64,000 bases of DNA. Origin: Pyrinomonadaceae bacterium. Its GTDB lineage: Bacteria > Acidobacteriota > Blastocatellia > Pyrinomonadales > Pyrinomonadaceae. The translations under genes were made by a program, and so were the position numbers. The notes beneath the pieces are model-generated. The model searched no databases and had not been told where the DNA came from. It saw only the letters and a list, made by a program, of their open reading frames with translations. Below, piece after piece: positions 34,348 to 43,310 of this stretch (within the stretch, counting starts at the first letter, position 1; the number at the start of each line of letters is the position of its first letter). The DNA is taken from NCBI GenBank assembly GCA_014534425.1, contig JACVRN010000004.1:1-64000 (forward strand). The letters are read 5' to 3'.

Positions 34348-35898
34348 ATGACACGGCACGTCGTTCTACTGACAGATGCTCATGAAGCCCCTGCGCCGCA
34401 GCTTGTCGAAACCTTGCGCGAGGCGGGGCTGGTCGTGTTCATAGAGGGCTTGCGCGAGGCGGAAGTCGCGGCCCGCGTCGCCCTGCATGAGATGCACGGC
34501 GCTGCCTTCCGCTACGACGCGCCGCAGCCCGTGGTAGTCCTTTATGAAGTTCATCCGGGCACCAGCACTGTTGAGCTTCATGCAGTGCGCGAGCATGTGC
34601 AGACCATCTGGCCGCGCACGCCCCTGGTCGCGTGTCGTCACAAAGCCAACGGAAGCCGTGCGACGGGAGCGCGCGTGCTGGATAACACGGCTCTCAAGCG
34701 CCTGGGCTTTCGCGTCATCGCCGATGAACCGGCGCAGCTTCCCGTGCTCCTGCGCGACCTGGAAGATAAAGGCGGGACGGGCGAGCTTTCGCTGCCGCGC
34801 AGTCAGACTGCCGAGAGCGAGTTCTTAACGGGCGCGCTTCTGCTGCCTCAGAAACTAAAGACAAAGAGCCTGCGCTCGGCCTTCGAGGTCGTGGCCTCTC
34901 TGCACTTCGCAGCCGACCAGAAAAGCGCTGCTCACACGACCCTGGTCGGTCTCGCGCCGCTCGTGCAGGCAGACCGTTGGGCCATCTATCTGACTGCGGA
35001 CGCAAGCGGAGGCGAAGCCCAGACGCTTGAGCCTCTGGCCGTTCGCGGGTTGACCACGAGCGAGCGAGAGATTCCCGAAAAGGATTGGCGGCGCGCACTG
35101 ATGGGAGAATCGCTGGCGCTCTTCGGCTCGGAGTCCGAGGCTGCGAAAGGCGCTGCCCGCTCTATGGAGACCATTCGACGCAGCGAGCGCGGACGCCGCA
35201 TCGTGGCCGTTCCGCTAATCAGCAACGAAAGAGTCTTCGGCGTGCTGGAAGCCGTGCGCGAAGGCAAAGGCGGACGCGCCTTCTCAAAAGCAGACGTTGC
35301 GTTGCTCGATGCCCTGGCCCTTCCCATTGCCTCTGCCCTTGCCAACTCCGTTCGCATAGCCGAAGCGGAGAAGCTGTCGCAGACGGACGACCTGACGAAG
35401 CTTCACAACGCGCGCTATCTCAGACAATATCTGACGAACGAGATTAAGCGCGCACGCCGCTATAATTCGTCTGTCGCCGCCATCTTCCTTGACCTTGACG
35501 ACTTCAAACGCATCAACGACATGCACGGCCACCTGGTAGGCTCGCACGTCCTGATGGAGATGGCCGCAGTGATTTTAGCCTCTGTGCGCGACACGGATGC
35601 CGTTGCGCGCTACGGCGGCGACGAGTTCGTAGTAGTCCTGCCGGAAACCAATATGGAGCAGGCCGAAAGAGTCGCCAGCCGCCTACGCGAGAAGACAGAA
35701 CAGCACGAGTTCACGGGCGGACGCCGCCTTCAATTAAAGCTCACGGCCTCCTTCGGCGTGGCGGCCTTCCCCGAACACGCGCAGTCGCCTCAACAACTGG
35801 TCGCCAGCGCCGACACGGCCATGTACGAGGCCAAGGCGGCCCACAAGAACTGCATCAGATTGGCTCAAGCGCCCGCTTCCCTGAAGCCCAAGGACTGA
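34348..35898 (+). CDS. GAF-GGDEF diguanylate cyclase
   Basis: The start is the ATG at 34348; AGGAG lies 12 bases upstream. Residues 1-150 (HVVLLTDAHEAPAPQLVETL, VVLYEVHPG) look like a degenerate receiver-type domain. A GAF sensor spans about 175-325 (FHF-type core AAHTTLVGLAPLVQADRWAI, ERVFGVLEAVREGKGG). The catalytic domain begins TDDLTKLHNARYLRQYL and carries RYGGDEFVVVLPE (GGDEF about 423-427), an intact active site for making c-di-GMP from GTP. It is probably cytoplasmic and responsive to a ligand on the GAF domain. It is co-transcribed with the FecR gene. Confidence 0.9.
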   Translation: MTRHVVLLTDAHEAPAPQLVETLREAGLVVFIEGLREAEVAARVALHEMHGAAFRYDAPQPVVVLYEVHPGTSTVELHAVREHVQTIWPRTPLVACRHKANGSRATGARVLDNTALKRLGFRVIADEPAQLPVLLRDLEDKGGTGELSLPRSQTAESEFLTGALLLPQKLKTKSLRSAFEVVASLHFAADQKSAAHTTLVGLAPLVQADRWAIYLTADASGGEAQTLEPLAVRGLTTSEREIPEKDWRRALMGESLALFGSESEAAKGAARSMETIRRSERGRRIVAVPLISNERVFGVLEAVREGKGGRAFSKADVALLDALALPIASALANSVRIAEAEKLSQTDDLTKLHNARYLRQYLTNEIKRARRYNSSVAAIFLDLDDFKRINDMHGHLVGSHVLMEMAAVILASVRDTDAVARYGGDEFVVVLPETNMEQAERVASRLREKTEQHEFTGGRRLQLKLTASFGVAAFPEHAQSPQQLVASADTAMYEAKAAHKNCIRLAQAPASLKPKD

Positions 35899-35911
35899 AT
35901 CTTTAGGAAAA

Positions 35912-35971
35912 AAGAGCGATTTACTGATAGCCAAAAAGCGGTTCTTCGGTTATCTTAGGGAGTTCGCTCTT
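35912..35971. terminator. hairpin upstream of mreB
   Basis: AAGAGCGA (35912-35919) pairs with TCGCTCTT (35964-35971), with an inner GATAGCC / GGTTATC pair. It may end the FecR-cyclase transcript. The 120 bp after it must hold the mreB promoter; none with clear consensus was found. Confidence 0.45.
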
Positions 35972-36093
35972 CGTGTGGCTGAGCAAGTTCCGTTGTGACC
36001 CCGGTTGGATTCCCTAACACAGCACGCGCCAGAACCGCTCGTCCCCTTTGGAGGGCAGTAATTTAATCTGAACAGATATGGACGTGTAATTAG

Positions 36094-37140
36094 ATGGCAT
36101 TTAAATCGCTCTTTAGTCTCTTCTCCTCAGATTTGGCGATAGACCTTGGCACGGCGAACACGCTCGTCTACGCCAAGGGGCGCGGCATAGTCGTCTCTGA
36201 GCCTTCAATCGTCGCAATCAACAAAGTGACCAACGCGGTCGAGGCCGTGGGCCGCGACGCCAAAGAAATGCTCGGACGCACGCCCGGCAACATCGTCGCC
36301 ATTCGTCCCATGAAGGACGGCGTCATCGCTAACTTTGAAGTCACGGAGAAGATGCTTCAGCACTTCATCAGAAAAGCCCACAACGGTAAAACCTGGGTCT
36401 CTCCGCGCGTAGTCATTGGCATCCCTTCTGAAATTACTCAAGTCGAGCGCCGCGCCGTAGAAGACTCCGCCTACCGCGCCAAGGCGAGCGAAGTTTATCT
36501 CGTCGAAGAAGCAATGGCCGCAGCCATAGGCGCTGGCCTCCCCATCACGGAGCCGCACGGCAACATGGTCGTGGACATAGGCGGCGGCACCACGGACATC
36601 GCCGTCATCTCTTTGAGCGGCATCGTCTATTCCCGCGCCGTGCGTGTGGCTGGCAACGAGATGGACGAGGCCATCACACAGTACATCAAGCGTAAGTACA
36701 ACCTTCTAATCGGCGAGCGTACGGCGGAAGCTATCAAGATAGAGCTTGGCTCTGCGTTTCCTTTGGACGAGCCGCTTTCGATGGAAGTGCGCGGGCGCAA
36801 TCTTATCGAAGGCATCCCGAAGACGATTACGATTACGGACGAAGAGGTGCGCGAAGCTCTTGCGGATTCGGTCGCCACAATCGTCAACGCCGTGAGAGTG
36901 GCGCTGGAGAGAACGCCGCCCGAGCTTTCGGCGGACATAGTTGAGCGCGGCATAGTCCTGACGGGCGGCGGCGCTCTCTTGAAGAATCTTGACCGCAGGC
37001 TTTCGATTGAAACGGGGCTGCCCGTCTCTTTAGCCGAAGACCCGCTCTCCTCGGTCGTCCTCGGCACGGGCAAGATGCTCTCGGACTTCAACCTCCTGAA
37101 GCGCGTCAAGTGGGACAACACGCTCACGAGCGGAATGTAA
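36094..37140 (+). CDS. mreB: rod-shape determining actin homologue MreB
   Basis: 348 residues, the usual MreB length. The actin-fold motifs are intact: [21 protein letters not shown] (phosphate 1), [16 protein letters not shown] (phosphate 2), [15 protein letters not shown] and [13 protein letters not shown] (adenosine). MreB filaments at the inner membrane position the elongasome that inserts lateral peptidoglycan. It opens the canonical mreB-mreC-mreD-mrdA-rodA cluster. A palindrome fills the spacer before mreC. Confidence 0.98.
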   Translation: MAFKSLFSLFSSDLAIDLGTANTLVYAKGRGIVVSEPSIVAINKVTNAVEAVGRDAKEMLGRTPGNIVAIRPMKDGVIANFEVTEKMLQHFIRKAHNGKTWVSPRVVIGIPSEITQVERRAVEDSAYRAKASEVYLVEEAMAAAIGAGLPITEPHGNMVVDIGGGTTDIAVISLSGIVYSRAVRVAGNEMDEAITQYIKRKYNLLIGERTAEAIKIELGSAFPLDEPLSMEVRGRNLIEGIPKTITITDEEVREALADSVATIVNAVRVALERTPPELSADIVERGIVLTGGGALLKNLDRRLSIETGLPVSLAEDPLSSVVLGTGKMLSDFNLLKRVKWDNTLTSGM

Positions 37141-37141
37141 G

Positions 37142-37231
37142 TCTAGAGAGTCCAGAGAGTCTGGAGAGTCTAGAGAGTTAAAAATGCTCTCTCCTCTCTA
37201 GACTCTCTGGACTCTCCAGACTCTCTGGACT
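37142..37231. repeat. palindrome with 9-nt iterated arms between mreB and mreC
   Basis: The left arm repeats GTCTAGAGA / GTCCAGAGA / GTCTGGAGA every 9 nt. The right arm carries the inverted series (CTCTCTAGACTCTCTGGACT...). About 37 bp can pair with few mismatches. In an operon it could lower distal expression or stabilise the mreB mRNA. Confidence 0.75.
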
Positions 37232-37236
37232 TCGTT

Positions 37237-38136
37237 ATGGTTGCGAGGACACAAAAGGAGATTCGGCAGCGAGCGCCTTGGTGGCTCATAGGGCTGCTCT
37301 TTTTGAATCTCACCTTGATGGCGTACGACGCGCGCGATGATGTGACGAAGCAGCGCATGATTCGCGTCTGGGCGCAGGCCATCGTCGCGCCCTTTCAGCG
37401 TGTGACGACTGGCGCGGGCGGCGCGGGCGTGGGCTTCTTCCAGCGCCTAGCCAACCTTCGCAACGCCGCCGCCGAGAACGAGCAACTCAAAAAACGCGTC
37501 GAAGAGATGGACGCCGAGTTGAGGCAATCTCGCGCGGCCATAGACGAGAACGCGCGCCTCAAAGGTCTACTGGATTTAAAGGAGCAGGGGCAGTACGGCG
37601 TGGTCGCCGCCAGCGTGATTTCGCGCGACCCTTCCGAGTGGTTCGACACCGTGACCATTAATCGCGGGCGTCTTTCGGGGATTGAGCTTAACATGCCGGT
37701 CGTGACCGCAAGCGGAATCGTGGGCCGCGTGGTGGCTACAAGTCCCTGGACGGCGCAGGTGATGTTGATAACGGCAGAGCGCTCGGCTGCGGGCGCGGTG
37801 GTGGGACAACTGGGCGAATCCAACGCGCTCGGCTCGGTCAAGGGACTGGGCGAGAACGGGCTGGTCGAGATGCGTTACGTTTCGGGTTTGGAAGAGGTCA
37901 AGCAGGGCGATTACGTTGTGACTACGGGACAGGACGGCATCTATCCTGCGGGCCTGAGCGTGGGCGAGGTGGTTCGCATCAAGCAAGGCTCCGCCACCGT
38001 CCCGCACGTGATTCACGTCAAGCCCAGCGCACGCCTGGATCAATTGCAGGAGGTCGCAGTCCTCCTCTACCGCGCGCCGACACGCACGCCGCCGGATCAG
38101 GCGCTGCCCAATGTGGACAAGGGGAAAAAGCAGTGA
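37237..38136 (+). CDS. mreC: rod-shape determining protein MreC
   Basis: 299 residues. An N-terminal helix (WWLIGLLFLNLTLMAYD) anchors it in the inner membrane. A coiled coil (about 75-110, AAENEQLKKRVEEMDAELRQ) and the periplasmic double beta-barrel follow (VISRDPSEWFDTVTINRG, GIVGRVVATSPWTAQVMLIT, GDYVVTTGQDGIYPAGLSVG). This is the standard MreC architecture. MreC connects MreB with PBP2/RodA and regulates the synthase. The C-terminal tail is short. Confidence 0.95.
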   Translation: MVARTQKEIRQRAPWWLIGLLFLNLTLMAYDARDDVTKQRMIRVWAQAIVAPFQRVTTGAGGAGVGFFQRLANLRNAAAENEQLKKRVEEMDAELRQSRAAIDENARLKGLLDLKEQGQYGVVAASVISRDPSEWFDTVTINRGRLSGIELNMPVVTASGIVGRVVATSPWTAQVMLITAERSAAGAVVGQLGESNALGSVKGLGENGLVEMRYVSGLEEVKQGDYVVTTGQDGIYPAGLSVGEVVRIKQGSATVPHVIHVKPSARLDQLQEVAVLLYRAPTRTPPDQALPNVDKGKKQ

Positions 38137-38200
38137 TGAGTAATGAGTAATGAGTAAGAACATTCTTTCTTTTACTCAGCGCTCAGCACTCAGTACTTTC
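38134..38200. repeat. imperfect palindrome with 7-nt iterations after mreC
   Basis: It starts at the TGA stop of mreC. GAGTAAT is repeated with 7-nt spacing, then an inverted CTCAG-rich arm (TTACTCAGCG, CTCAGCACTCAGTAC). A further direct-repeat tract of ACTGAAA-like units lies at 38827-38863 before mrdA. Confidence 0.55.
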
Positions 38201-38205
38201 TTACG

Positions 38206-38751
38206 ATGCAGCAACTGAAAATCGCAGTCGTCGTTGCGCTGGCCGTCATACTGCAATCGTCTCTACGCCAGATTTGGCCCCCCCTCGTACACATTGACTT
38301 GCCGCTCATAGTGACCGTTTACTTCGCTTTGCAGCGCGACGTGTTGCAGGCGATGATAGTCGGAACGATTGCGGGCGTGGCTACGGGCGCTTTGAGCGGC
38401 GACCTGCTGGGCGCGTACGGTTTCTCCAAGACCCTGACGGCCTACCTCATCGCCAGCCTTGCGACCCGCGTGATGCTTGATAATCCCCTGGTGAGAATCC
38501 CTGTGCTGGCCGGGGCTGCGCTGCTGGACGCGACCGTTTACGTCTTGCTGCACCGCCTGCTCGACAGGGCCTCGCTTCAGCCCTTCGTAGAGACGGCCTC
38601 TTACAAGGTCATCTGGACGACGATTGTCGGCACCATCCTCCTTTATCTCTTTGACACTCTGTTTAGCGAGCGGGCGCGGCAACGCAGGCAATTGTCCGTG
38701 CGCCGCCGCGTGGCCCGCCGAGGGATGAACCGGTTCAGGCGCAAGCGTTGA
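38206..38751 (+). CDS. mreD: rod-shape determining protein MreD
   Basis: 181 residues with five hydrophobic segments (for example IAVVVALAVILQSSL, LPLIVTVYFALQ, IVGTIAGVATGALSGDLLG). It fits MreD in length, topology and position between mreC and mrdA. MreD is an inner-membrane elongasome component without catalytic residues. The C-terminus is very basic (RRRVARRGMNRFRRKR), presumably cytoplasmic. Confidence 0.88.
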   Translation: MQQLKIAVVVALAVILQSSLRQIWPPLVHIDLPLIVTVYFALQRDVLQAMIVGTIAGVATGALSGDLLGAYGFSKTLTAYLIASLATRVMLDNPLVRIPVLAGAALLDATVYVLLHRLLDRASLQPFVETASYKVIWTTIVGTILLYLFDTLFSERARQRRQLSVRRRVARRGMNRFRRKR

Positions 38752-38870
38752 AATATCTGCTAGCCATCGGCCACTGATGCTGGTATCTTTAACAATGGTT
38801 CGCAGCGCTGGCCCGGTTGCTATCCTCTGAAACTGAAAACTGAGAACTGAAAAACTGAAGACTGTTCGTC

Positions 38871-40826
38871 ATGAAGTTCGAAGACGATTCCCAAAACCTG
38901 CGTGCGCGGCTGCGTATCTTGCAGATACTCATAGTGCTGCTCATCTCTGTGCTGGCCGTGCGCCTGTACGTGTTACAGATGATGAAGGGCGCGTACTACG
39001 CCGAGCGCGCCGAGAACCAGCGTATACGCCTTCTTCCCATCCCCGCGCCGCGCGGCGTCATCTTCGACCGCAACGGCAAGATTCTGGTTGACTCTCGCCC
39101 CATCTACAACGTCATCCTTTCGCGCGAGGACGTGAAGAATCTTGACCTCAATCAGTTCGTAGAGCCTTTTTCTCAAGGGCTGGACATTGACCCGGATTAC
39201 CTGCGCGAGCGCTTTGACCAGATAAAGACGCAGCCTGCCTTTGAATCCATACGCATTAAAGAGAACGCGACCTCCGCTGACCAGTCCTGGGTCGAGGCGC
39301 ATCAGTTGGAGTACCCGCAACTGCGCGTGGAGGCTCAGCCGCAGCGCCGCTATCCAGAGAACGGAACGCTCTGTCACGTCCTGGGCTACGTCGGCGAAAT
39401 AAGCCCTGAGCAGTTGGAACAGCCTAAATATAAAGATAAAGGCTACAAGCCTGGCGACATCATAGGGCGCGAAGGCGTAGAGGCCGTCTACGACCAGTAC
39501 CTCCGTGGGCGCGACGGCTATCGAAAGGTCGTGGTCGACAGTCGCGGCCACATACAGGACATCATAGAGGAAGTTGCACCGCAGCCGGGCCAGGACATGG
39601 TGACGACCATTGACCTCGACCTTCAGCTTGTGGCCGAAGAGCAGTTGAGGAACGCGCCTCAGAAGCGCGGCGCAATCGTCGTCATGGATCCGAACAACGG
39701 AGAAGTGCTGGCGATGGCTTCGGCTCCGACCTTTGACCCGAACCTCTTCTCGCAGCGCATCACCAGCCGCGAGGGCCGCGCCGAATACAACGCGCTCCTC
39801 AAAGACCCCAAGACGCCGCTCATCAATCGCACGATTCAGGGGCTTTATCCTCCGGGTTCTACCTGGAAGATACCGATGTCTGTGGCCGGACTTCAGCAGG
39901 GCGCGATTACGCTGAAGAACTCCAACCTGCTATGCGGCGGCGGCATCATGGTTGGCAACAAGTTCACGCGATGCATGGGCAATCACGGCACGCCGGATAT
40001 AGTCAGCGCCATCACGCACTCCTGCGACGGCTACTTTTATCGCCTGGGATTGAAGATGGGCGTGGACGGCATCATGCAGATGGTTGACGAGTTCGACCTG
40101 AACAAGCGCACGGGCGTTGACCTGCCGCACGAGAACGTCTCCCAGACGCCCAACCTCTTCAAGCCCATGATGGAGAAGCGCGGCCAGCCCTGGAAAGACA
40201 TAGACACCGTCTACGCTTCGTTCGGACAGGTCTACGACTTTGCGACTCCTATAGCAATGCTGCGCGCGGTGGCGGGCGTAGGCGTCGGAGGCAAGCTCTA
40301 CATTCCGCACCTTCTCAAGGAGTTCAAAGCCGTGGGCGAGCCGGGCACGCCCGATTATCGCGCGGCCATCAATTTCAAGCCGCTCAACTCAGACCGGCCC
40401 AACCCGAAAGACATAGAGATGCCCGAAGACTTTCATCACACGGTCGTGCAGGGCATGTGGGGCGTGGTCAATAACGGCGGCACGGCTGCGCGCATCAAGA
40501 TGGCGGACTTCGAGATTGCCGGAAAGACCGGCACGGCTCAGGTCGTCGGCCTCGGCAAGGATGTGGGCGAGAACAAGGATCACTCGTGGTTCGTCTCTTA
40601 CGCGCCCGCGTGGAAGCCTGAGATTTCAGCCATCGCGCTGATTGAAAACTCCGGCTTCGGCTCGCAGTTCGGCGCTCCTGCCGTGCGCGCAGTTTACGAC
40701 GAGTACTATCGCAAGACGCGCGGCGGGGAACCTCCCGGCACGCAGATAGCGCAGGCTAACAAGAAGACGCTGCCGCAACGCTCCGCCTCGGCGGCGCAGG
40801 CCGCAGATAAACGACAGGGAGAATAA
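38871..40826 (+). CDS. mrdA: penicillin-binding protein 2
   Basis: 651 residues. An N-terminal membrane anchor (ILQILIVLLISVLAVRLYVL) precedes the non-catalytic dimerisation domain (IPAPRGVIFDRNGKILVDSR). The transpeptidase domain has PPGSTWK (active Ser330, Lys333), SCD at 384-386 in the SxN position and AGKTGTAQV (Lys about 552). PBP2 cross-links new lateral-wall peptidoglycan with RodA. SCD in place of SxN is seen in some class B PBPs. Alanine-rich C-terminal tail. Confidence 0.96.
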   Translation: MKFEDDSQNLRARLRILQILIVLLISVLAVRLYVLQMMKGAYYAERAENQRIRLLPIPAPRGVIFDRNGKILVDSRPIYNVILSREDVKNLDLNQFVEPFSQGLDIDPDYLRERFDQIKTQPAFESIRIKENATSADQSWVEAHQLEYPQLRVEAQPQRRYPENGTLCHVLGYVGEISPEQLEQPKYKDKGYKPGDIIGREGVEAVYDQYLRGRDGYRKVVVDSRGHIQDIIEEVAPQPGQDMVTTIDLDLQLVAEEQLRNAPQKRGAIVVMDPNNGEVLAMASAPTFDPNLFSQRITSREGRAEYNALLKDPKTPLINRTIQGLYPPGSTWKIPMSVAGLQQGAITLKNSNLLCGGGIMVGNKFTRCMGNHGTPDIVSAITHSCDGYFYRLGLKMGVDGIMQMVDEFDLNKRTGVDLPHENVSQTPNLFKPMMEKRGQPWKDIDTVYASFGQVYDFATPIAMLRAVAGVGVGGKLYIPHLLKEFKAVGEPGTPDYRAAINFKPLNSDRPNPKDIEMPEDFHHTVVQGMWGVVNNGGTAARIKMADFEIAGKTGTAQVVGLGKDVGENKDHSWFVSYAPAWKPEISAIALIENSGFGSQFGAPAVRAVYDEYYRKTRGGEPPGTQIAQANKKTLPQRSASAAQAADKRQGE

Positions 40827-40830
40827 AAGA

Positions 40831-40856
40831 AGTAGGGGCAGGGACAAGTCCTCTAC
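40831..40856. repeat. GTAGGGGCAGGGAC repeat, partial copy
   Basis: GTAGGGGCAGGGACAAGTCC followed by a degraded right arm (CTCTACCCGC). It lies between mrdA and rodA. Confidence 0.6.
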
Positions 40857-40888
40857 CCGCGTTTTCACGATTCGGAAATTGTTCCATC

Positions 40889-42010
40889 ATGTTATCAGTT
40901 TCAGGCAGACGCAGCTTCCGTGACTTCGATTGGTTTCTGGCGCTTATCGCCATCATGATCGTCCTGTTCGGAACCTGGCAGATTCACAACGCGCAGCCCG
41001 ACGAGTCCTACTGGGAAAAGCAGCTAGTGGGCCTCGGCATCGCGTTCGTCTTCATGCTCGTCGTCTCCTTCATGGACTATCGTAAGCTGATTGACTTCGC
41101 CCCTGCCTTCTACGTCTTCGGACTCGTCCTGCTCATAGTGGTGCTGATTCCCGGCATAGGCATGAAGATTAACGGGCAGCGTTGCTGGATTAAGCTGCCG
41201 GGCCTGGGTCAGTTTCAGCCTTCGGAGTTCGTCAAGATTCCAACGGTGCTGATGCTGGCGCGCTTCTTCGGCCCGCCTAGAACGGGGCCGCTCTCCTGGC
41301 GCGAGATGCTCATAGGCTGCGGCATACTCGGTCTCCCTATAGCCCTCATACTGCTTGAGCCTGATGCCGGACAGGCCATCACCTACTTCCCGCTTCTGGC
41401 CGTGGTGCTTTTTCTCTCAGCCGTTCGCATGCGACTGGTCGTGGCCGCATGCATCTTGAGCATCTTCCTTATTCCGGCGGCCTACATGGTGGGTGTTAAG
41501 ACCGGCAAGATTAAGAACTACCAGCAGGAGCGCATCAACGTCATCCTTGATCCTGAGAACGCGGACAAGCGCGGCTACGGTTATCACACCTGGCAATCCA
41601 TCGTCACCGTGGGCAAAGGCGGACTTCTGGGCACGCGCGCCTCAAACGAATTCTCGCAGAGCAAGCTCAAGTTTCTGCCAGAGCCGCACACGGATTTCAT
41701 CTTCGCGGTGACGGCGGAATCCACAGGCTTCGTCGGCTGCATCCTTCTGCTTCTGGCCTACGCTATCCTTCTGTCACGGCTGATTACAGGAGCGCGCCGC
41801 GCGCCCGACCGCACAGGGATGCTCGTCATCATGGCGATTGTAGGCGGCCTTGCCTTCCAACTCTTCATCAACATAGGCATGGCCTTAGGCATGTTGCCCG
41901 TCATAGGCGTCCCGCTTCCACTGATGAGCGCAGGTCTCTCAAGCGTGCTCGCCACCTTCATTGCCATAGGCTTCGCCATCAGCATACAATTGCGCCGCTT
42001 CGTCAATTAA
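40889..42010 (+). CDS. rodA: peptidoglycan glycosyltransferase RodA
   Basis: 373 residues with about ten transmembrane helices of the SEDS family. Landmarks are INGQRCWIKLPGLGQFQPSEFVKI, LILLEPDAGQAITYFPLLAV, LPEPHTDFIFAVTAE and GVPLPLMSAGLSSVLATF. RodA polymerises lipid II into glycan strands in partnership with PBP2, whose gene is immediately upstream. The order mrdA-rodA at the end of the mre cluster is conserved widely. The likely start is the ATG at 40889. Confidence 0.96.
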   Translation: MLSVSGRRSFRDFDWFLALIAIMIVLFGTWQIHNAQPDESYWEKQLVGLGIAFVFMLVVSFMDYRKLIDFAPAFYVFGLVLLIVVLIPGIGMKINGQRCWIKLPGLGQFQPSEFVKIPTVLMLARFFGPPRTGPLSWREMLIGCGILGLPIALILLEPDAGQAITYFPLLAVVLFLSAVRMRLVVAACILSIFLIPAAYMVGVKTGKIKNYQQERINVILDPENADKRGYGYHTWQSIVTVGKGGLLGTRASNEFSQSKLKFLPEPHTDFIFAVTAESTGFVGCILLLLAYAILLSRLITGARRAPDRTGMLVIMAIVGGLAFQLFINIGMALGMLPVIGVPLPLMSAGLSSVLATFIAIGFAISIQLRRFVN

Positions 42011-42075
42011 GCTCAGCCAAGTAAGAGCCGCAGGAGCGCCTCCCTACCCAAAAACCAAGGAGGACTCAAAACGCA

Positions 42076-42441
42076 ATGACGCCGGAAGAAAGATTTAACA
42101 AGCTCGAAATCACCGTAGACACGCTCGCCCAACTCGTCATCGAGACAAAAGCGATGACAGAAGTTAAGATGCGAGAAGCTCAGGCCAATGCTGATTTCAA
42201 AATAGACGCATTAGCCAACGCTCAAATCAGAACTGAAGAAGCATTAGCCAGGCTAAGCGAAGCGCAAGCTAAAACTGAAGAGGCTCAGGCTTACGCCGAT
42301 GCTAAGATTGCGGAACTGGCTGAGGCACAAAAGAGGACGGATGCAGCCTTGGAAAGGTTGGCGGAATCAGAGGCGAACCTTGACCGAAAGTTCAGCGAGT
42401 GGATTGATTTTAATAGAGGGCGTCGCGGCGATGAGGCTTAG
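42076..42441 (+). CDS. small coiled-coil protein
   Basis: 121 residues preceded by a strong AAGGAGG. Almost the entire chain is one alpha-helical coiled coil with heptad-like repeats (EEALARLSEAQAKTEEAQAY, KIAELAEAQKRTDAALERLA). There is no signal peptide or membrane segment. Such short Ala/Glu coiled-coil proteins are frequent and have no assigned function that I know. It is 65 nt after rodA and may be the last gene of the cell-shape operon. Confidence 0.75.
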   Translation: MTPEERFNKLEITVDTLAQLVIETKAMTEVKMREAQANADFKIDALANAQIRTEEALARLSEAQAKTEEAQAYADAKIAELAEAQKRTDAALERLAESEANLDRKFSEWIDFNRGRRGDEA

Positions 42442-43310
42442 GCACGGGCGGCTCGTGTGCAGGGATTGGCTTTCGGCTTTCTGCAAAATTTCTCGCAGCC
42501 GCTTTCAGGTTTGCTGCTCTCTCGGTTATACTCTGGGTTGCTCGCCTCGGCCCGCGCCTAACCATCTGGAGCGGCACGTCAAAGCGCCAACTTGAGCGTT
42601 TGATACTTTCAAGCGTGAGAGACCAGAGAACGTTTATGTTGCGCTTCCATCTAGAAGCCGGGCCGCGCGACGGAATACATTTTTGAAGACGAGCCGGGAA
42701 AGTTTTCGGCAGTCTTCCAAAGTTGAATTAGAGATTGAAAGGGGCCGTTCATACGACCTGCTGGCGAAGATTCGCCGGTCATAGAAACGGCTCATGCGAA
42801 GCACACACCGGGGGAAGGCGTCTGAGGTCAAAGAGAGACCGGCGCGTGATTGACAGGAAGCGGGTTTATTGAGCGGGCAGGCTTCGGAAGCTGCATGCTC
42901 CCCTTTTCCGGCGCACGTCTTTCGATGAGCGGCCTGTTAATCCCTTGAGGGCTTCGCCGTGGAGATTCCATTTGTTCAGTTCAGGGTCTACTCGCGTAGT
43001 GGGAGCGGCCACACGGGTCGTGCAGGTGCAGCCGTGTGCGACCGGGGCTTCCGCAGAGCTTAAAGCTTCATATCTCTTCTTCAGGCCGGACAGATCGTCT
43101 TGCCTTTCCGCTTTTAAATTAAAGGGCGCTGGCAACGGCCTCGCCCCGCGTGCGAAGCATGCCTGGCCTCGCTCAAGCTTTGAGCTTGAGGCCCCTGCAC
43201 GCTTCCCATCCTATCATTCACACACGGCAGCCGCTAAAGGAGCCTGAAGCTTTCTCTAAGAAAGCTTCGGCCTGAAAGCGCTGCCCTGTCTCGGAGAAAC
43301 ATTTGAGAAC
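42442..43310. other. 869-bp non-coding region upstream of rne, with several stem-loops
   Basis: No convincing gene on either strand. Stems seen: 42744-42791 (GCCGTT...AACGGC outer, GACC/GGTC and GGCGA/TCGCC inner), CACACGG/CCGTGTG near 43010-43040, CTCAAGC/GCTTGAG near 43172-43190, and 43246-43268 (GAAGCTTTCT/AGAAAGCTTC) flanked by GCC/GGC. It resembles a long structured leader. RNase E genes in other bacteria are autoregulated through structured leaders, so the same may hold here. I looked for RNase P RNA and tmRNA signatures and found none. Confidence 0.5.

Noticed and set aside
42866-43135. 89-residue minus-strand gene in the rne leader
   Set aside because: No recognisable family, no ribosome site, and the region is rich in stem-loops.
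42442-43310. RNase P RNA or tmRNA
   Set aside because: The conserved P4-type GAGGAAAGTCC and the tmRNA ends and tag frame are absent.
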